From positions 62,001 to 126,000 of the forward strand of contig NZ_QGTM01000001.1 of NCBI RefSeq assembly GCF_003182195.1: a stretch of DNA of 64,000 nucleotides. Reading direction: 5' to 3'. The stretch's first letter is position 1, and each line of letters begins with the position of its first letter. This DNA comes from Halomonas sp. A11-A. GTDB taxonomy: Bacteria; Pseudomonadota; Gammaproteobacteria; Pseudomonadales; Halomonadaceae. The notes under the pieces are model-generated. The model searched no databases and was not told where the DNA came from. It worked only from the letters and a program-made list of their open reading frames with translations. Made by a program: the position numbers and the translations under genes. This document shows, in pieces, positions 27,835 to 37,500 of the stretch.

Positions 27835-30800
27835 ATGAAACGGATGCTCATCAATGCGACCCAGCCCGAAGAGCTGCGGGTCGCGCTGGTCGATGGACAA
27901 CGCCTCTACGACCTGGACATCGAATCCGGTGCCCGGGAACAGAAGAAAGCCAATATCTACCGCGGCAAGATCACCCGCATCGAGCCCTCCCTGGAAGCCG
28001 CCTTCGTCGATTTCGGCGCCGATCGCCACGGCTTCCTGCCCCTCAAAGAGATCTCCCGGGAGTACTTCGTCAAGGAGCCCGACGGCCGCCCCAGCATCAA
28101 GGAGGTGCTGAAGGAGGGCCAGGAGGTCATCGTCCAGGTCGACAAGGAGGAGCGCGGCAACAAGGGTGCGGCCCTGACCACCTTCATCTCCCTGGCCGGA
28201 CGCTTCCTGGTCCTGATGCCCAACAACCCCAAGGCCGGCGGCATCTCGCGGCGCATCGAGGGTGAGGAGCGCAGCCAGCTCAAGGAGGCGATGAACCAAC
28301 TCAGCGTGCCTGACGGCATGGGCCTGATCGTGCGCACCGCGGGCATCGGCCGCAGCCCCGAGGAGCTGCAGTGGGACCTCGACTACCTGGTGCAGGTGTG
28401 GGAGTCGATCACCAGCGAGGCCAGCAAGCGCCCCGCCCCCTTCCTGATCTACCGCGAGTCCAACGTCATCATCCGCGCCATGCGCGACTACCTGCGCCAG
28501 GACATCGGCGAGGTGCTGATCGACAGCCCCGAGGTGCATGAGCAGGCGCTGGCCTTCATCCGCCAAGTGATGCCCTCCTACCAGCAGAAGATCAAGCTCT
28601 ACACCGACGAGGTGCCGCTCTTCTCGCGCTTCCAGATCGAGTCGCAGATCGAGACCGCCTACGAGCGTGAGGTGAAACTGCCCTCCGGCGGCTCCATCGT
28701 CATCGATCACACCGAGGCGCTGGTCTCCATCGACATCAACTCGGCGCGCGCCACCCGTGGCAGCGATATCGAGGAGACCGCCCTGCAGACCAACCTGGAG
28801 GCGGCCGACGAGATCGCTCGCCAGCTGCGTCTGCGCGATATCGGCGGCCTGGTGGTGATCGACTTCATCGACATGAGCCCGGCACGCAACCAGCGCGAGG
28901 TCGAGAACCGCATGCGGGATGCGCTGAAGCTCGACCGCGCCAGGGTGCAGATCGGCCGCATCTCGCGCTTCGGCCTGATGGAAATGTCCCGCCAGCGCCT
29001 GCGCCCGTCGCTGGGCGAGACCAGCGGCGTGGTCTGCCCACGCTGCGACGGCCAGGGCACCATCCGCGACGTGCGCTCCCTGTCGCTCTCCATCATGCGC
29101 CTGATCGAGGAAGAGGCCATGAAGGAGCGCAGCGCCCAGATCCGCGCCATCCTCCCGGTACCGGTCGCCACCTACCTGCTCAACGAGAAGCGCAACGTGC
29201 TGGCCGACATCGAGCGTCGCCAGGGCGTGCGGGTGGTACTGCTGCCCAGCCCGGACATGGATACGCCCCACTACGATGTCCAGCGACTGCGCGACGACCA
29301 CGTGGACGAGGAGGGCTCTGCCTCCCTCTCCAGCTTCGAGCTCTCCACCGACACCGAGGTCGGCCGCGAGCCGGAACCCTCCTTCGGCAAGCCGGTGCAG
29401 CGCGCCGAGGCCGCGGTGAAGACGGTCATTCACCACGAGCCTGCCCCCGCCTCCCTGCAGCAGGAAGAGGCCCCGACACCCAAGGCCCCCGCCAAGGCCC
29501 CTGCCCCGGCAGCCAGGGCGCCGGCCCGCCCGCCCGCGGTGCAGCAGCCGGTCGCCGAGTCCCAGACCGGCGTGCTGGGCCGCCTGGTCAAGGGCCTGGC
29601 CAAGCTGCTCGGCGGCGACGAAGCGCCTGCCGACAGCGGCAAGGCCCCCGCCGCCCGCGGCGAGGAGTCACACACAGACCAGGGCGCCCGCAAGCCCGCT
29701 CAGCGCGACGACGAGCGCAGCGGTCGCCATCAGCGTCAGCGTCGCCCGCGCAGCGAGGAGCGCCGCAGCGCGCCGCGTCAAGAGAGCGAGCGCAGCGACG
29801 GCAGGGCCGACTCCGCCGACAACCGCGGTGGCCGCGGCGGTCGTGGGCGCGGCCGCCAGGACGACGCCCGTCAGGCTCGCCAGCCGGAGGCACCCAAGCG
29901 CGATGACAGGCCGCGGGACGAGAAGCCCCGCGACGACGCGCGTCGTCCCCGCGGCGGCGACCGGCGTGACGAGCGGCCCGCCGAGAAGCCGGTAGAGGCG
30001 AAAAGCAACGCGCCCAAAGCCGAGGCGCCGGTAGACGACGGCAAGCCCAAGCGCACCCGCAACAACCCGCGCAACCGCAGCCGCCAGCACGCCATCAGCC
30101 CGAGGGCACTAGAGGAGCAGCAGCGCCTCCAAGCCCAGGCGGCCGAGGCCCAGCCGGAAACAGCAGCAGAGGCGCCCAAGCCCGCCGAGCCGAAGGCCGA
30201 GGCACCCAAGCCCGACGCGCCGAAGGCCGAGACGCCCAAGCCGATCGAGCCCAAGGCCGAGACGCCAAAAGCCGCCGAGCCCAAGGTCGAAGCACCCAAG
30301 CCCGACGCGCCGAAGGTCGATACGCCGAAAGCCGCCGAGCCCAAGGCCGAAGCACCCAAGCCCGACGCGCCGAAGGTCGAAGCACCGAAAGCCGCCGAGG
30401 CGAAGGTCGATACGCCGAAAGCCACCGAGCCCAAAGCCGAAGCACCCAAGCCCGACGCGCCGAAGGCCGAGGCACCGAAAGCCGCCGAGGCGAAGGCCGA
30501 AGCACCCAAGCCCGACGCGCCTAAAGCCGCCGAGCCCAAGGTCGAAGCACCGAAAGCCGCCGAGGCGAAGGTCGATACGCCGAAAGCCGCCGAGCCCAAG
30601 GCCGAAGCACCCAAGCCTGCCGAGGCACCGAAAGCCGCCGAGCCGAAGGCCGAAGCACCGAAAGCCGCCGAGCCCAAGCCCGAAGCACCCAAGCCCGACG
30701 CGCCGAAGGCCGAAGCACCCAAGCCCGACGCGCCGAAGGCCGATGCCAAGGCCGAGGAGACGCCGGAGGAGCGCCGCGCCAACCGCCGTCGCCGCCGCGC

Positions 30801-30870
30801 CCACAACGACCCGCGCGAGGTCCGCCGTCGCGAGCTCGAGGCCAAGGCCCAGGAGGGTCCTCAGCGCTAG
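27835..30870 (+). CDS. rne: Ribonuclease E
   Basis: 1011 residues. The N-terminal catalytic half starts [21 protein letters not shown], followed by an S1 domain ([22 protein letters not shown]), the 5'-sensor and RNase H-like parts, the DNase I-like region with the metal-binding Asp residues in [12 protein letters not shown] and VVIDFIDM, and the zinc link CPRCDGQG. The C-terminal half (from about residue 530) is disordered, with Arg-rich RNA-binding stretches and a long Pro/Ala/Lys/Glu repeat, ending [24 protein letters not shown]. It is the main mRNA-decay and rRNA-processing endonuclease. The start at 27835 matches E. coli; a GTG four codons upstream is less likely. Confidence 0.97.
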   Translation: MKRMLINATQPEELRVALVDGQRLYDLDIESGAREQKKANIYRGKITRIEPSLEAAFVDFGADRHGFLPLKEISREYFVKEPDGRPSIKEVLKEGQEVIVQVDKEERGNKGAALTTFISLAGRFLVLMPNNPKAGGISRRIEGEERSQLKEAMNQLSVPDGMGLIVRTAGIGRSPEELQWDLDYLVQVWESITSEASKRPAPFLIYRESNVIIRAMRDYLRQDIGEVLIDSPEVHEQALAFIRQVMPSYQQKIKLYTDEVPLFSRFQIESQIETAYEREVKLPSGGSIVIDHTEALVSIDINSARATRGSDIEETALQTNLEAADEIARQLRLRDIGGLVVIDFIDMSPARNQREVENRMRDALKLDRARVQIGRISRFGLMEMSRQRLRPSLGETSGVVCPRCDGQGTIRDVRSLSLSIMRLIEEEAMKERSAQIRAILPVPVATYLLNEKRNVLADIERRQGVRVVLLPSPDMDTPHYDVQRLRDDHVDEEGSASLSSFELSTDTEVGREPEPSFGKPVQRAEAAVKTVIHHEPAPASLQQEEAPTPKAPAKAPAPAARAPARPPAVQQPVAESQTGVLGRLVKGLAKLLGGDEAPADSGKAPAARGEESHTDQGARKPAQRDDERSGRHQRQRRPRSEERRSAPRQESERSDGRADSADNRGGRGGRGRGRQDDARQARQPEAPKRDDRPRDEKPRDDARRPRGGDRRDERPAEKPVEAKSNAPKAEAPVDDGKPKRTRNNPRNRSRQHAISPRALEEQQRLQAQAAEAQPETAAEAPKPAEPKAEAPKPDAPKAETPKPIEPKAETPKAAEPKVEAPKPDAPKVDTPKAAEPKAEAPKPDAPKVEAPKAAEAKVDTPKATEPKAEAPKPDAPKAEAPKAAEAKAEAPKPDAPKAAEPKVEAPKAAEAKVDTPKAAEPKAEAPKPAEAPKAAEPKAEAPKAAEPKPEAPKPDAPKAEAPKPDAPKADAKAEETPEERRANRRRRRAHNDPREVRRRELEAKAQEGPQR
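30169..30759 (+). repeat. Degenerate coding repeat in the RNase E tail (PKxEAPK units)
   Basis: About 200 codons consist of variants of [18 protein letters not shown], using nearly identical DNA words (GCACCCAAGCCCGACGCGCC and close forms) many times. The tract can vary in length by slippage or recombination. Confidence 0.85.
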
Positions 30871-30916
30871 TAAATAGAGGCAAGCAGGGCTGAGGCCCCG
30901 CTTGACCCTCTTTGAG

Positions 30917-30954
30917 ACGACAGCGCCCGCAGCCATGGCTGCGGGCGCTGTCGT
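30917..30954. terminator. Hairpin between convergent rne and murB
   Basis: A perfect 18-base-pair inverted repeat (30917-30934 with 30937-30954) lies 46 bases after rne and 26 bases after murB. The T-runs on either side are weak. It probably serves both genes. Confidence 0.6.
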
Positions 30955-30980
30955 TATGGCGTGGCCGTCGAATCAGGCCA

Positions 30981-32009
30981 TCAGCACTCGCCGGCCAGCC
31001 GGGGCTCCCGCTCCAGGGTCACGCCGAAGCGCTCGTGCACGCGGCTCGCCACCCGCTCGGCGAAGCCAAGCAGCTCCGCCGCACTGCCGCCACCGAAGTG
31101 GACCAGCACCAGCGCCTGGCGCTCATGCACACCGAAGTGCCCGTCGCGCAGGCCCTTGAGGCCGCAGCGGTCGATCAGCCAGCCGGCGGCCAGCTTGACC
31201 CGCCCGTCGGGCTGGGAGAAGTGGGGCATCTCGGAGTGCTCGGCCAGCAGTCGCTCGGCCAGCGCCTGCGGTACCACCGGGTTCTTGAAGAAGCTGCCGG
31301 CGTTGCCGAGCACCGCGGGGTCGGGCAGCTTCTCGCGGCGAATGGCACACACCGCCTCGGCCACTGACAGCGGCGTCGGGGCCTTCCCCACCCGGCTGGC
31401 CAGATCGCCATAGCCCAGACGCGCCCGCGCAGTGCGCGAAAGGCGCAGCACGAGCCGGGTGATCACCACCCGCCCCGCGAGACGCCCCTTGAAGATGCTG
31501 TCGCGGTAGCCGAAGGCGCACTCCTGCGGCGTCATCCAGCGCTCGCGGCCATCCGCCAGATCCACCACCTGCAGCGCCTCCAGCACCTCGCAGAGCTCGA
31601 CCCCATAGGCGCCGATATTCTGGATCGGCGCCGCCCCGCAGTGGCCGGGAATCAGCGCCAGGTTCTCGGTGCCCCACAGGCCGAGGCGCGCCAGGGCCAT
31701 CACCAGCTCGTGCCAGATCACCCCCGCCTCGGCGTGGACCCGCACCTCGCCCTCCTCGCCTTCCTCAACCTCCTCGAGCCACCAGGCCGCCATGGCCGGC
31801 CGGATGACCAGCCCAGGCAGGCGCTCGGGCAGGATCAGGTTGCTGCCGCCGCCGAGCAGGGTCAGCGGCCAATCCCGGGCGCGCGCCTCCGCCAGGGCCA
31901 TCTGCAGCTCGGCCAGGCTCGCGGGCGCAACGAAATGCTCCGCCATGCAGGGCAGGCCCAGGGTGTTCGACGCGGCCAGATCATGCGCAGGATAAGCCAG
32001 CGGACTCAA
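30981..32009 (-). CDS. murB: UDP-N-acetylenolpyruvoylglucosamine reductase
   Basis: 342 residues, type I (E. coli-like) MurB. The FAD-binding region has WPLTLLGGGSNLILPERLPGLVIRP; further on are NLALIPGHCGAAPIQNIGAYGVEL, FGYRDSIFK and the catalytic Ser in LGNAGSFFKNPVV. It reduces the enolpyruvyl group to give UDP-MurNAc for the cell wall. The ATG overlaps the stop of the phosphatase gene (ATGA). Confidence 0.96.
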   Translation of the reverse strand: MSPLAYPAHDLAASNTLGLPCMAEHFVAPASLAELQMALAEARARDWPLTLLGGGSNLILPERLPGLVIRPAMAAWWLEEVEEGEEGEVRVHAEAGVIWHELVMALARLGLWGTENLALIPGHCGAAPIQNIGAYGVELCEVLEALQVVDLADGRERWMTPQECAFGYRDSIFKGRLAGRVVITRLVLRLSRTARARLGYGDLASRVGKAPTPLSVAEAVCAIRREKLPDPAVLGNAGSFFKNPVVPQALAERLLAEHSEMPHFSQPDGRVKLAAGWLIDRCGLKGLRDGHFGVHERQALVLVHFGGGSAAELLGFAERVASRVHERFGVTLEREPRLAGEC

Positions 32010-32482
32010 GGGCGGCGCTCCAGCCGCGCCTCGATCTCGGCCAGCAGGCCGCGCCCCCCCTGCTCCACCAGGTCGAGCACCTCCTCGAAGCCCTGCTCAC
32101 CGCCGTAGTAGGGGTCGGGCACCGCGCGATCCGGCATACCGGCGAAGGCGAGAAAGAGCCCGAGATGGGCGTCGAGGGTCGCAGGGGCTCGGGCCCGCAT
32201 GGCCGCCAGGTTGTCATGGTCCATAGCCAGCAGGTAGTCGAAGGTGTCGAAGTCCTCATCATGCAGCTGGCGGGCACGCAGCATCGAGAGATCGATGCCG
32301 CGGCGGGCGGCCGCCTCGCGAGTGCGCGGATCCGGCGCCTTACCGACGTGCCAGCCCGCGATGCCGCAGGAGTCGACCTCGACCCGGTGAGCCAGGCCGC
32401 GCTCATCGAGCAGGCGACGGAACACCCCCTCGGCGGTGGGTGAGCGGCAGATATTGCCCAGGCAGACGAAGAGTACCCGCAT
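32006..32482 (-). CDS. Low-molecular-weight protein tyrosine phosphatase
   Basis: 158 residues. The P-loop is VLFVCLGNICRSPTAEGVF (Cys nucleophile, CX5R) and the general-acid Asp is in VPDPYYGG. These enzymes dephosphorylate tyrosine on target proteins, in some species on capsule kinases, but no partner kinase is nearby. It lies between kdsB and murB, the same position as in Pseudomonas. Its start overlaps the kdsB stop by one base (TGATG). Confidence 0.93.
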   Translation of the reverse strand: MRVLFVCLGNICRSPTAEGVFRRLLDERGLAHRVEVDSCGIAGWHVGKAPDPRTREAAARRGIDLSMLRARQLHDEDFDTFDYLLAMDHDNLAAMRARAPATLDAHLGLFLAFAGMPDRAVPDPYYGGEQGFEEVLDLVEQGGRGLLAEIEARLERRP

Positions 32483-33282
32483 CACTCCCCTCCCCCGCGT
32501 TCGGCGGTGTCCAGCAGGGCCCTCACCCGGGCCAGGTCCTCGGCGGTATCGACCCCGGCGGGGTGCGGCTCCCGGGCCAGGGCCACCTGAATCGCGTGGC
32601 CGTGATGGAGCGCGCGCAGCTGCTCAAGCTGCTCGAGCCGTTCCAGAGGCGACGGCACCCAGTTGCGATACTCGGCCAGGAAGCCGGCGCGATAGGCGTA
32701 GAGACCGATGTGGCGCAGCCAGGCGTCGGTCTCGAGCAGCTCGGGGCGGGCGGCGAAGGCGTCACGGTCCCAGGCCTCTCTATCCCAGGGCAGGGGCGCC
32801 CGGGAGAAGTAGAGCGCCCGCCCGGAGAGGGCGCGCACCACCTTCACCACGTTGGGATTGAAGAGGCTCTCCACGTCGCTGATCGGCTCGGCGAGGGTGG
32901 CGATGGAGGCCTCCGGGTCGTCGAAGAGCCGGTCGGCCACCTGGTCGATCAGCGTCGCCGGGATCAGCGGCTCGTCGCCCTGGACATTGACCAGCACGGC
33001 GTCATCGGCCAGGCCCAGCCGCTCGGCCACCTCGGCCAGGCGGTCGGTGCCGGAGGGATGGTCGGCGCGAGTCATCACCACCTCGGCGCCCTCGGCCGAC
33101 ATCGCCTGCTCGATGCGGCCATCGTCGGTGGCCACCACCACCCGGACGGCCCGACTCTCGCAGGCGCGCTGCCAGACGTGGGCCACCATGGGCCGGCCGG
33201 CGATCTGGGCCAGGGGCTTGCCGGGCAGGCGCGAGGAGGCGAAGCGCGCCGGAATGACGGCGATGAAGTCGCGCTCGGCCAT
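32482..33282 (-). CDS. kdsB: 3-deoxy-manno-octulosonate cytidylyltransferase
   Basis: 266 residues. [24 protein letters not shown] is the nucleotide-binding start, followed by [42 protein letters not shown] and [12 protein letters not shown]. It activates Kdo as CMP-Kdo for the lipopolysaccharide inner core. The start overlaps the end of the Trm112-like gene (TGATG). Confidence 0.96.
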   Translation of the reverse strand: MAERDFIAVIPARFASSRLPGKPLAQIAGRPMVAHVWQRACESRAVRVVVATDDGRIEQAMSAEGAEVVMTRADHPSGTDRLAEVAERLGLADDAVLVNVQGDEPLIPATLIDQVADRLFDDPEASIATLAEPISDVESLFNPNVVKVVRALSGRALYFSRAPLPWDREAWDRDAFAARPELLETDAWLRHIGLYAYRAGFLAEYRNWVPSPLERLEQLEQLRALHHGHAIQVALAREPHPAGVDTAEDLARVRALLDTAERGGGE

Positions 33283-33494
33283 CACGCCTCCCCCGTGCGT
33301 CCGGGGGAGGCGCGAAGCTTCTCGTCGGCGGAGAGCCGGCGCGCCTCCTCGGGCAGCATCACCGGGATGCCGTCGCGCACCGGATAGACCAGGCCATCAT
33401 AGAGACAGTGCAGCTCCTCGGCCTCGCGCTGGTACTTCAGCTTGCCCTTGCACAGCGGGCAGACCAGCATGGCCAGCAGTTCCTTGTCCATCAT
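33282..33494 (-). CDS. Trm112/YcaR-like zinc-ribbon protein
   Basis: 70 residues: [21 protein letters not shown] with a first Cys pair, then [28 protein letters not shown] with one more Cys. It matches YcaR of E. coli, found between lpxK and kdsB in most gammaproteobacteria. The C-terminus is about ten residues longer than in E. coli. Trm112 relatives are methyltransferase partners in eukaryotes; the bacterial role is unclear. The ATG at 33494 has an AGGAG site and is preferred over the GTG at 33500. Confidence 0.9.
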   Translation of the reverse strand: MMDKELLAMLVCPLCKGKLKYQREAEELHCLYDGLVYPVRDGIPVMLPEEARRLSADEKLRASPGRTGEA

Positions 33495-33501
33495 GTTCAC
33501 C

Positions 33502-34572
33502 TCACTCCTGGTGGTGAGCCGGCGCGCTGCCGGCTCGCGAATTCATGTCGGGCGCCGCGGCGTCCAGGGCGGCCAGCCGCGCCTCGAGCCAGCGGACGAA
33601 GGCGGGATCCGGCGTCGCCTCCACCTCCAGCACCCAGCTGTCACGGGGCGCCAGGTCACGGCACTTCACGGCGTCCTTGGCGGTCATCACCAGCGGGCGA
33701 CCGTCGGCGAAGGCGAGCTCCTCGGAGCGATAAGCGTGGTGGTCGTCGAAGGGGTGGGCAGTCGCCTCGACGCCGAGCTCGGCCAGGGTCTCGAAGAAGC
33801 GCGCCGGGCGGCCGATGCCGGCCACGGCGTGCACCGGCCCCGTGAACGGCAGCGGTAGCGGTGGATAGCGCTTGCCGTCACCCAGCCGGCGCCAGGCGAC
33901 CGGGGCCAGCGTCATCGCGAAGGCCCCCGGCGGCGGGGTGAAGGCCGGCTGGCCGTCGACCGCCACGCCATTGATCACGACCGCGTCGACACTGGCCAGT
34001 CGCGAGAGCGGCTCGCGCAGCGGCCCCGCCGGCAGGCAGCGGCCGTTGCCGAAGCCCCGGGCCCCGTCCACCACCACCAGCTCGAGGTCGCGCCCCAGGG
34101 CCAGATGCTGGAGGCCATCGTCGCTGACCAGGATGTCGCACCCCGCCGCCAGCAGCCTGCCTGCCCCGCGGGGGCGGTCCGGGTCCACCACCACCGGCAC
34201 CCCGGTCTGGTCGGCCAGCATGCGCGGCTCGTCGCCGCACTGCGCCGCGGGTGTCCGGTCATCGACCCACAGCGGATAGGCGTCGCTCTGCCCGCCATAG
34301 CCGCGGGAGAGGATGCCCGGGCGATGACCGCGCTCGACGAGGTGGCGCACCAGCCAGGCCACCAACGGCGACTTGCCGGTGCCGCCCAGCGTCAGGTTGC
34401 CCACCACCACCACCGGCACCGGGGCCCGCCACACCGCGCGGCGCCCCTCGGCATAGGCAGCGGCGCGACGCGCCACCGCGGCGCGGTAGAGACCCTCCAG
34501 GGGACGCAGCAGCGCCAGCCAGGGTGCACCGCCATAGGCGGCGGCCAGCCAGCGCTCGCCCAGCCCACTCAT
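33502..34572 (-). CDS. lpxK: Tetraacyldisaccharide 4'-kinase
   Basis: 356 residues. An N-terminal membrane-associated helix (PWLALLRPLEGLYRAAV) precedes the P-loop VVVVGNLTLGGTGKSPLVAWL, then LSRGYGG, GDEPRMLADQTGVPVVV, ILVSDDGLQHLALGRDLELVVVDG and a C-terminal PFDDHHAY. It phosphorylates the 4' position of the lipid A disaccharide. The start overlaps the msbA stop (ATGA), so the transport and synthesis steps are coupled. Confidence 0.95.
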   Translation of the reverse strand: MSGLGERWLAAAYGGAPWLALLRPLEGLYRAAVARRAAAYAEGRRAVWRAPVPVVVVGNLTLGGTGKSPLVAWLVRHLVERGHRPGILSRGYGGQSDAYPLWVDDRTPAAQCGDEPRMLADQTGVPVVVDPDRPRGAGRLLAAGCDILVSDDGLQHLALGRDLELVVVDGARGFGNGRCLPAGPLREPLSRLASVDAVVINGVAVDGQPAFTPPPGAFAMTLAPVAWRRLGDGKRYPPLPLPFTGPVHAVAGIGRPARFFETLAELGVEATAHPFDDHHAYRSEELAFADGRPLVMTAKDAVKCRDLAPRDSWVLEVEATPDPAFVRWLEARLAALDAAAPDMNSRAGSAPAHHQE

Positions 34573-36329
34573 GCGGGGTCGGCCTCCTGGAACTGCAGGC
34601 GGTACAGCGCGGCGTAGGCGCCGTCGCGGGCCAGCAGCTCGGCGTGGCTGCCCTGCTCGATCACCTCGCCCTGCTCCATGACCAGGATCCGGTCGGCGTG
34701 CTCGATGGTGGAGAGACGGTGGGCGATCACCAGAGTGGTACGCCCGCGGCAGACCTCTTCCAGCGCCGCCTGGATATGGCGCTCGGACTCGGTGTCCAGC
34801 GCCGAGGTGGCCTCGTCGAGGATCAGCAGCGGCGAGTCCTTGAAGATCGCCCGGGCGATGGCCAGGCGCTGACGCTGGCCGCCGGAGAGCATCACGCCGT
34901 TGTCGCCCACCACGGTGGCGTAGCCGCCGGGCAGGCGCTCGATGAACTCGTGGGCATGGGCGGCCCGGGCGGCGGCCTCGATGGCCGCAGGGTCGGCGTC
35001 GGGTACGCCATAGGCGATGTTGTCGGCGATGCTGGCGTTGAACAGGGTCACCTGCTGGGAGACCAGGGCGATCTGGCGGCGCAGCGGCGTCAGGCGGTAG
35101 TCGTCCAGGGGCACGTCATCGACCAGCACCCGCCCCTCGGTGGGCCGATAGAAGCGCGGCAGCAGCCCCACCAGGGTCGACTTGCCGCTGCCCGAGCGGC
35201 CCACGATGGCGATCATCTCGCCCGGCGCCACCTCGAGGTCGATGCCCTTGAGCACCTCGGGCTGGCCCTCGCCGTAGCGGAAGCGCACGCCCTCGAAGCG
35301 GACCCTGCCGACCAGCCGGCCCGGCTCGTGGTGCCCCTCGTCCCGCTCGGCGGGCACCTCCAGCAGGCCGAACAGCTCGGCGGCGGCGGCCAGCCCCTTC
35401 TGGATCTCGCTGTTGATCTCGGTGAGCTGGCGCACCGGCTTGGCCATCAACGAGGCGGCGGTGATGAAGGCGACGAACTCGCCGGCGGTCATGTTGTCCA
35501 TCAGCGCCGGCGACATGGCCAGCCACACCAGCACCGCCAGGGCCAGGGCCACCAGCAGCTGAATCACCGGAGTGCTGACCGCCTTGGTCAGCGCCTCCTT
35601 CATGCTCTGCTGGCGGTTGTACTCGCTGGCGGCGGCGAAGCGAGCCTTCTCGAAGCCCTCGGCGCCGTGGGTGCGCACCACCCGGTAGCCGGAGAGCGCC
35701 TCGGAGGCCACGTGGGTGACGTCCCCCATGGAGGCCTGGATGCGCATCGAGATGCGCCGGAAGCGCTTGCTGGCGTAGCTGACCACCCCGCCGATCAGCG
35801 GCGTGACGGTCAGGAAGAGCAGCGTCAGCATCCAGTTGGTCCACAGCAGGTAGCCCACCAGGCCGAGGACGAAGAGCCCCTCGCGCAGCAGGATGGTCAG
35901 CGCCTTGGTGGCCGCGCCGGTGACCTGCTCCACGTGGTAGGTGACCCGCGAGATCAGGTGGCCGCTGGAGTGGCTGTCGAAGAAGCGCCCCGGGAGGTGG
36001 AGCATATGGTTGAAGACGTTGCAGCGCAGGGCGTGGACCACGTTGCGCGCCACGTTGCTCATGAAGTAGGTGCCGAGGAAGGTGCCGAGGCCCCGGGCGG
36101 CGAACATGCCCACCACGAAGAGCGGCAGGAAGAGCCGGAAGGAGGCATCGGGGTTCTGGATGCCATCGATCAGGCGCTTCATCATCTCGGCGAGCGCCGT
36201 GCTGGAGGCGGCATAGATAACGTAGCCGACAATGGCCAGGCCGAAGGAGCGCCAGTGGGGGCGCACATAGCTCAGCAGGCGCTTGTAGAGCGTCCAGCCG
36301 GAGTGTTGGGGGGTCCTGTCCTGATTCAC
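34569..36329 (-). CDS. msbA: Lipid A export ATP-binding/permease MsbA
   Basis: 586 residues: an N-terminal six-helix ABC exporter domain (to about residue 320) and a nucleotide-binding domain with Walker A IVGRSGSGKSTLVGLLPRFY, Q-loop QQVTLFNASIADNIAYG, signature LSGGQRQRLAIARA, Walker B LLILDEATSALDTESE and the H-loop VIAHRLSTIEHAD. It flips lipid A-core across the inner membrane. It sits directly before lpxK, as in E. coli. Confidence 0.94.
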   Translation of the reverse strand: MNQDRTPQHSGWTLYKRLLSYVRPHWRSFGLAIVGYVIYAASSTALAEMMKRLIDGIQNPDASFRLFLPLFVVGMFAARGLGTFLGTYFMSNVARNVVHALRCNVFNHMLHLPGRFFDSHSSGHLISRVTYHVEQVTGAATKALTILLREGLFVLGLVGYLLWTNWMLTLLFLTVTPLIGGVVSYASKRFRRISMRIQASMGDVTHVASEALSGYRVVRTHGAEGFEKARFAAASEYNRQQSMKEALTKAVSTPVIQLLVALALAVLVWLAMSPALMDNMTAGEFVAFITAASLMAKPVRQLTEINSEIQKGLAAAAELFGLLEVPAERDEGHHEPGRLVGRVRFEGVRFRYGEGQPEVLKGIDLEVAPGEMIAIVGRSGSGKSTLVGLLPRFYRPTEGRVLVDDVPLDDYRLTPLRRQIALVSQQVTLFNASIADNIAYGVPDADPAAIEAAARAAHAHEFIERLPGGYATVVGDNGVMLSGGQRQRLAIARAIFKDSPLLILDEATSALDTESERHIQAALEEVCRGRTTLVIAHRLSTIEHADRILVMEQGEVIEQGSHAELLARDGAYAALYRLQFQEADPA

Positions 36330-36763
36330 GGCGTCTCCGCTTGTGGGGAAATGGTCTCGCCGGTGCGGCTTTCGGTGGTGGCGATACGCACCCGCTCGAT
36401 GCCCTGCAGACCGGCCTGGTCGAGCACGCGGACCACATCGGCGTGGCTGGCGCGGCCATCGGCCTCCACCACCAGACCGTGCTCGCGGGCCTGCTCGGCC
36501 TCGGCGGCCAGCGCCGAGGCCAGCTCGGCCGGCGTCAGCTCGCGCTCGCCGAGGCGGTAGACGCCGGCCGCGGTGACCACCAGGGTGACCGGCGAGACCT
36601 CGGCGGCGGCCCCGCTGGTCGTCTCGGGCAGTTCGAGCTCCAGGGCCTGGCGGGTCTCGAAGGTGGTGGAGACCATGAAGAAGATCAGCAGCAGGAACAC
36701 CACGTCGATCAGCGGCGTGAGGTTGACCTCCACCGGGTCGCGGCGGGTACGCGCAAACCTCAC
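36326..36763 (-). CDS. ExbD/TolR-type biopolymer transport protein (comEC/lpxK block)
   Basis: 145 residues. VEVNLTPLIDVVFLLLIFFMVSTTF is the single membrane segment with the conserved Asp; the periplasmic part has GVYRLGERELTPAELASAL and VEADGRASHADVVRVLDQAG. The pair exbB-exbD between comEC and msbA/lpxK is conserved in Pseudomonas and relatives, and is distinct from TolQR and from the iron-type system at 3752-6432. What it energises is not known. It overlaps both neighbours by ATGA. Confidence 0.92.
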   Translation of the reverse strand: MRFARTRRDPVEVNLTPLIDVVFLLLIFFMVSTTFETRQALELELPETTSGAAAEVSPVTLVVTAAGVYRLGERELTPAELASALAAEAEQAREHGLVVEADGRASHADVVRVLDQAGLQGIERVRIATTESRTGETISPQAETP

Positions 36764-37458
36764 GAGCGCTTCACCCGGGGCGCCATCCGCCCGTCGGCCT
36801 CGAGGCGCTCCTCCTCGGCGGCGGCCTCGTGGCGCTCGGCCAGGGTCAGCTCGCCGCCGTAGTGGGCGAGGAACTCCACCACCTGGCCCGACTGCTCCTC
36901 CATGCGCACGGTGATGTCCTCGACCCGGCGCAGGAAGTAGCGGTGGAACATCAGGGCGGGAATCGCCACGGTCAGGCCCGCCGCGGTGGTCACCAGGGCG
37001 CGGGAGATGCCCCCGGCCAGATCGGCGGTGCGGCTGGCGCCGTCGCCGGCGACGATCACCGAGAAGACCTCGATCATCCCCACCACGGTGCCCAGCAGCC
37101 CGATCAGCGGAGCGATGGCGGCGATGGTGCCGAGGGGGCTCAGGAAGCGCTCCATGTCATGGATCACCGCGGTGCCCGCCTCCTGGAGACGCGCCCGCAC
37201 CTGTTCATGGCCGAGGCGCGCGTTGCGCAGCCCCGCGGCCAGCACGCCGCCCAGCGGCGAGTGGCTCTCCAGCCAGAAGAGGTTGACCTGGCCCCGGGAG
37301 ACCAGAGTGCAGACCTCCTGGCCGAGCCCCCGGGGCGCGATGCGCCCGGCACGCAGGGTCCAGAGGCGTTCGATGATGATCACCGTGGCCAGCAGCGAAC
37401 AGCCCAGCAGTGGCAGCATCAGCCAACCCCCGGCGATCAGGGCCTCCATCATGTCCAT
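36760..37458 (-). CDS. ExbB/TolQ/MotA-type proton channel protein (comEC/lpxK block)
   Basis: 232 residues. The first membrane segment is near the N-terminus (AGGWLMLPLLGCSLLATVIIIERLW). The channel pair is LSPLGTIAAIAPLIGLLGTVVGMIEVF and GGISRALVTTAAGLTVAIPALMFHRYF. It forms the complex with the ExbD encoded next. It is the first gene after comEC, 42 bases downstream. Confidence 0.92.
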   Translation of the reverse strand: MDMMEALIAGGWLMLPLLGCSLLATVIIIERLWTLRAGRIAPRGLGQEVCTLVSRGQVNLFWLESHSPLGGVLAAGLRNARLGHEQVRARLQEAGTAVIHDMERFLSPLGTIAAIAPLIGLLGTVVGMIEVFSVIVAGDGASRTADLAGGISRALVTTAAGLTVAIPALMFHRYFLRRVEDITVRMEEQSGQVVEFLAHYGGELTLAERHEAAAEEERLEADGRMAPRVKRS

Positions 37459-37500
37459 GCGCTTTCCCTCGAAGATGCCCCGTGAACCTTGATCCCGAAC

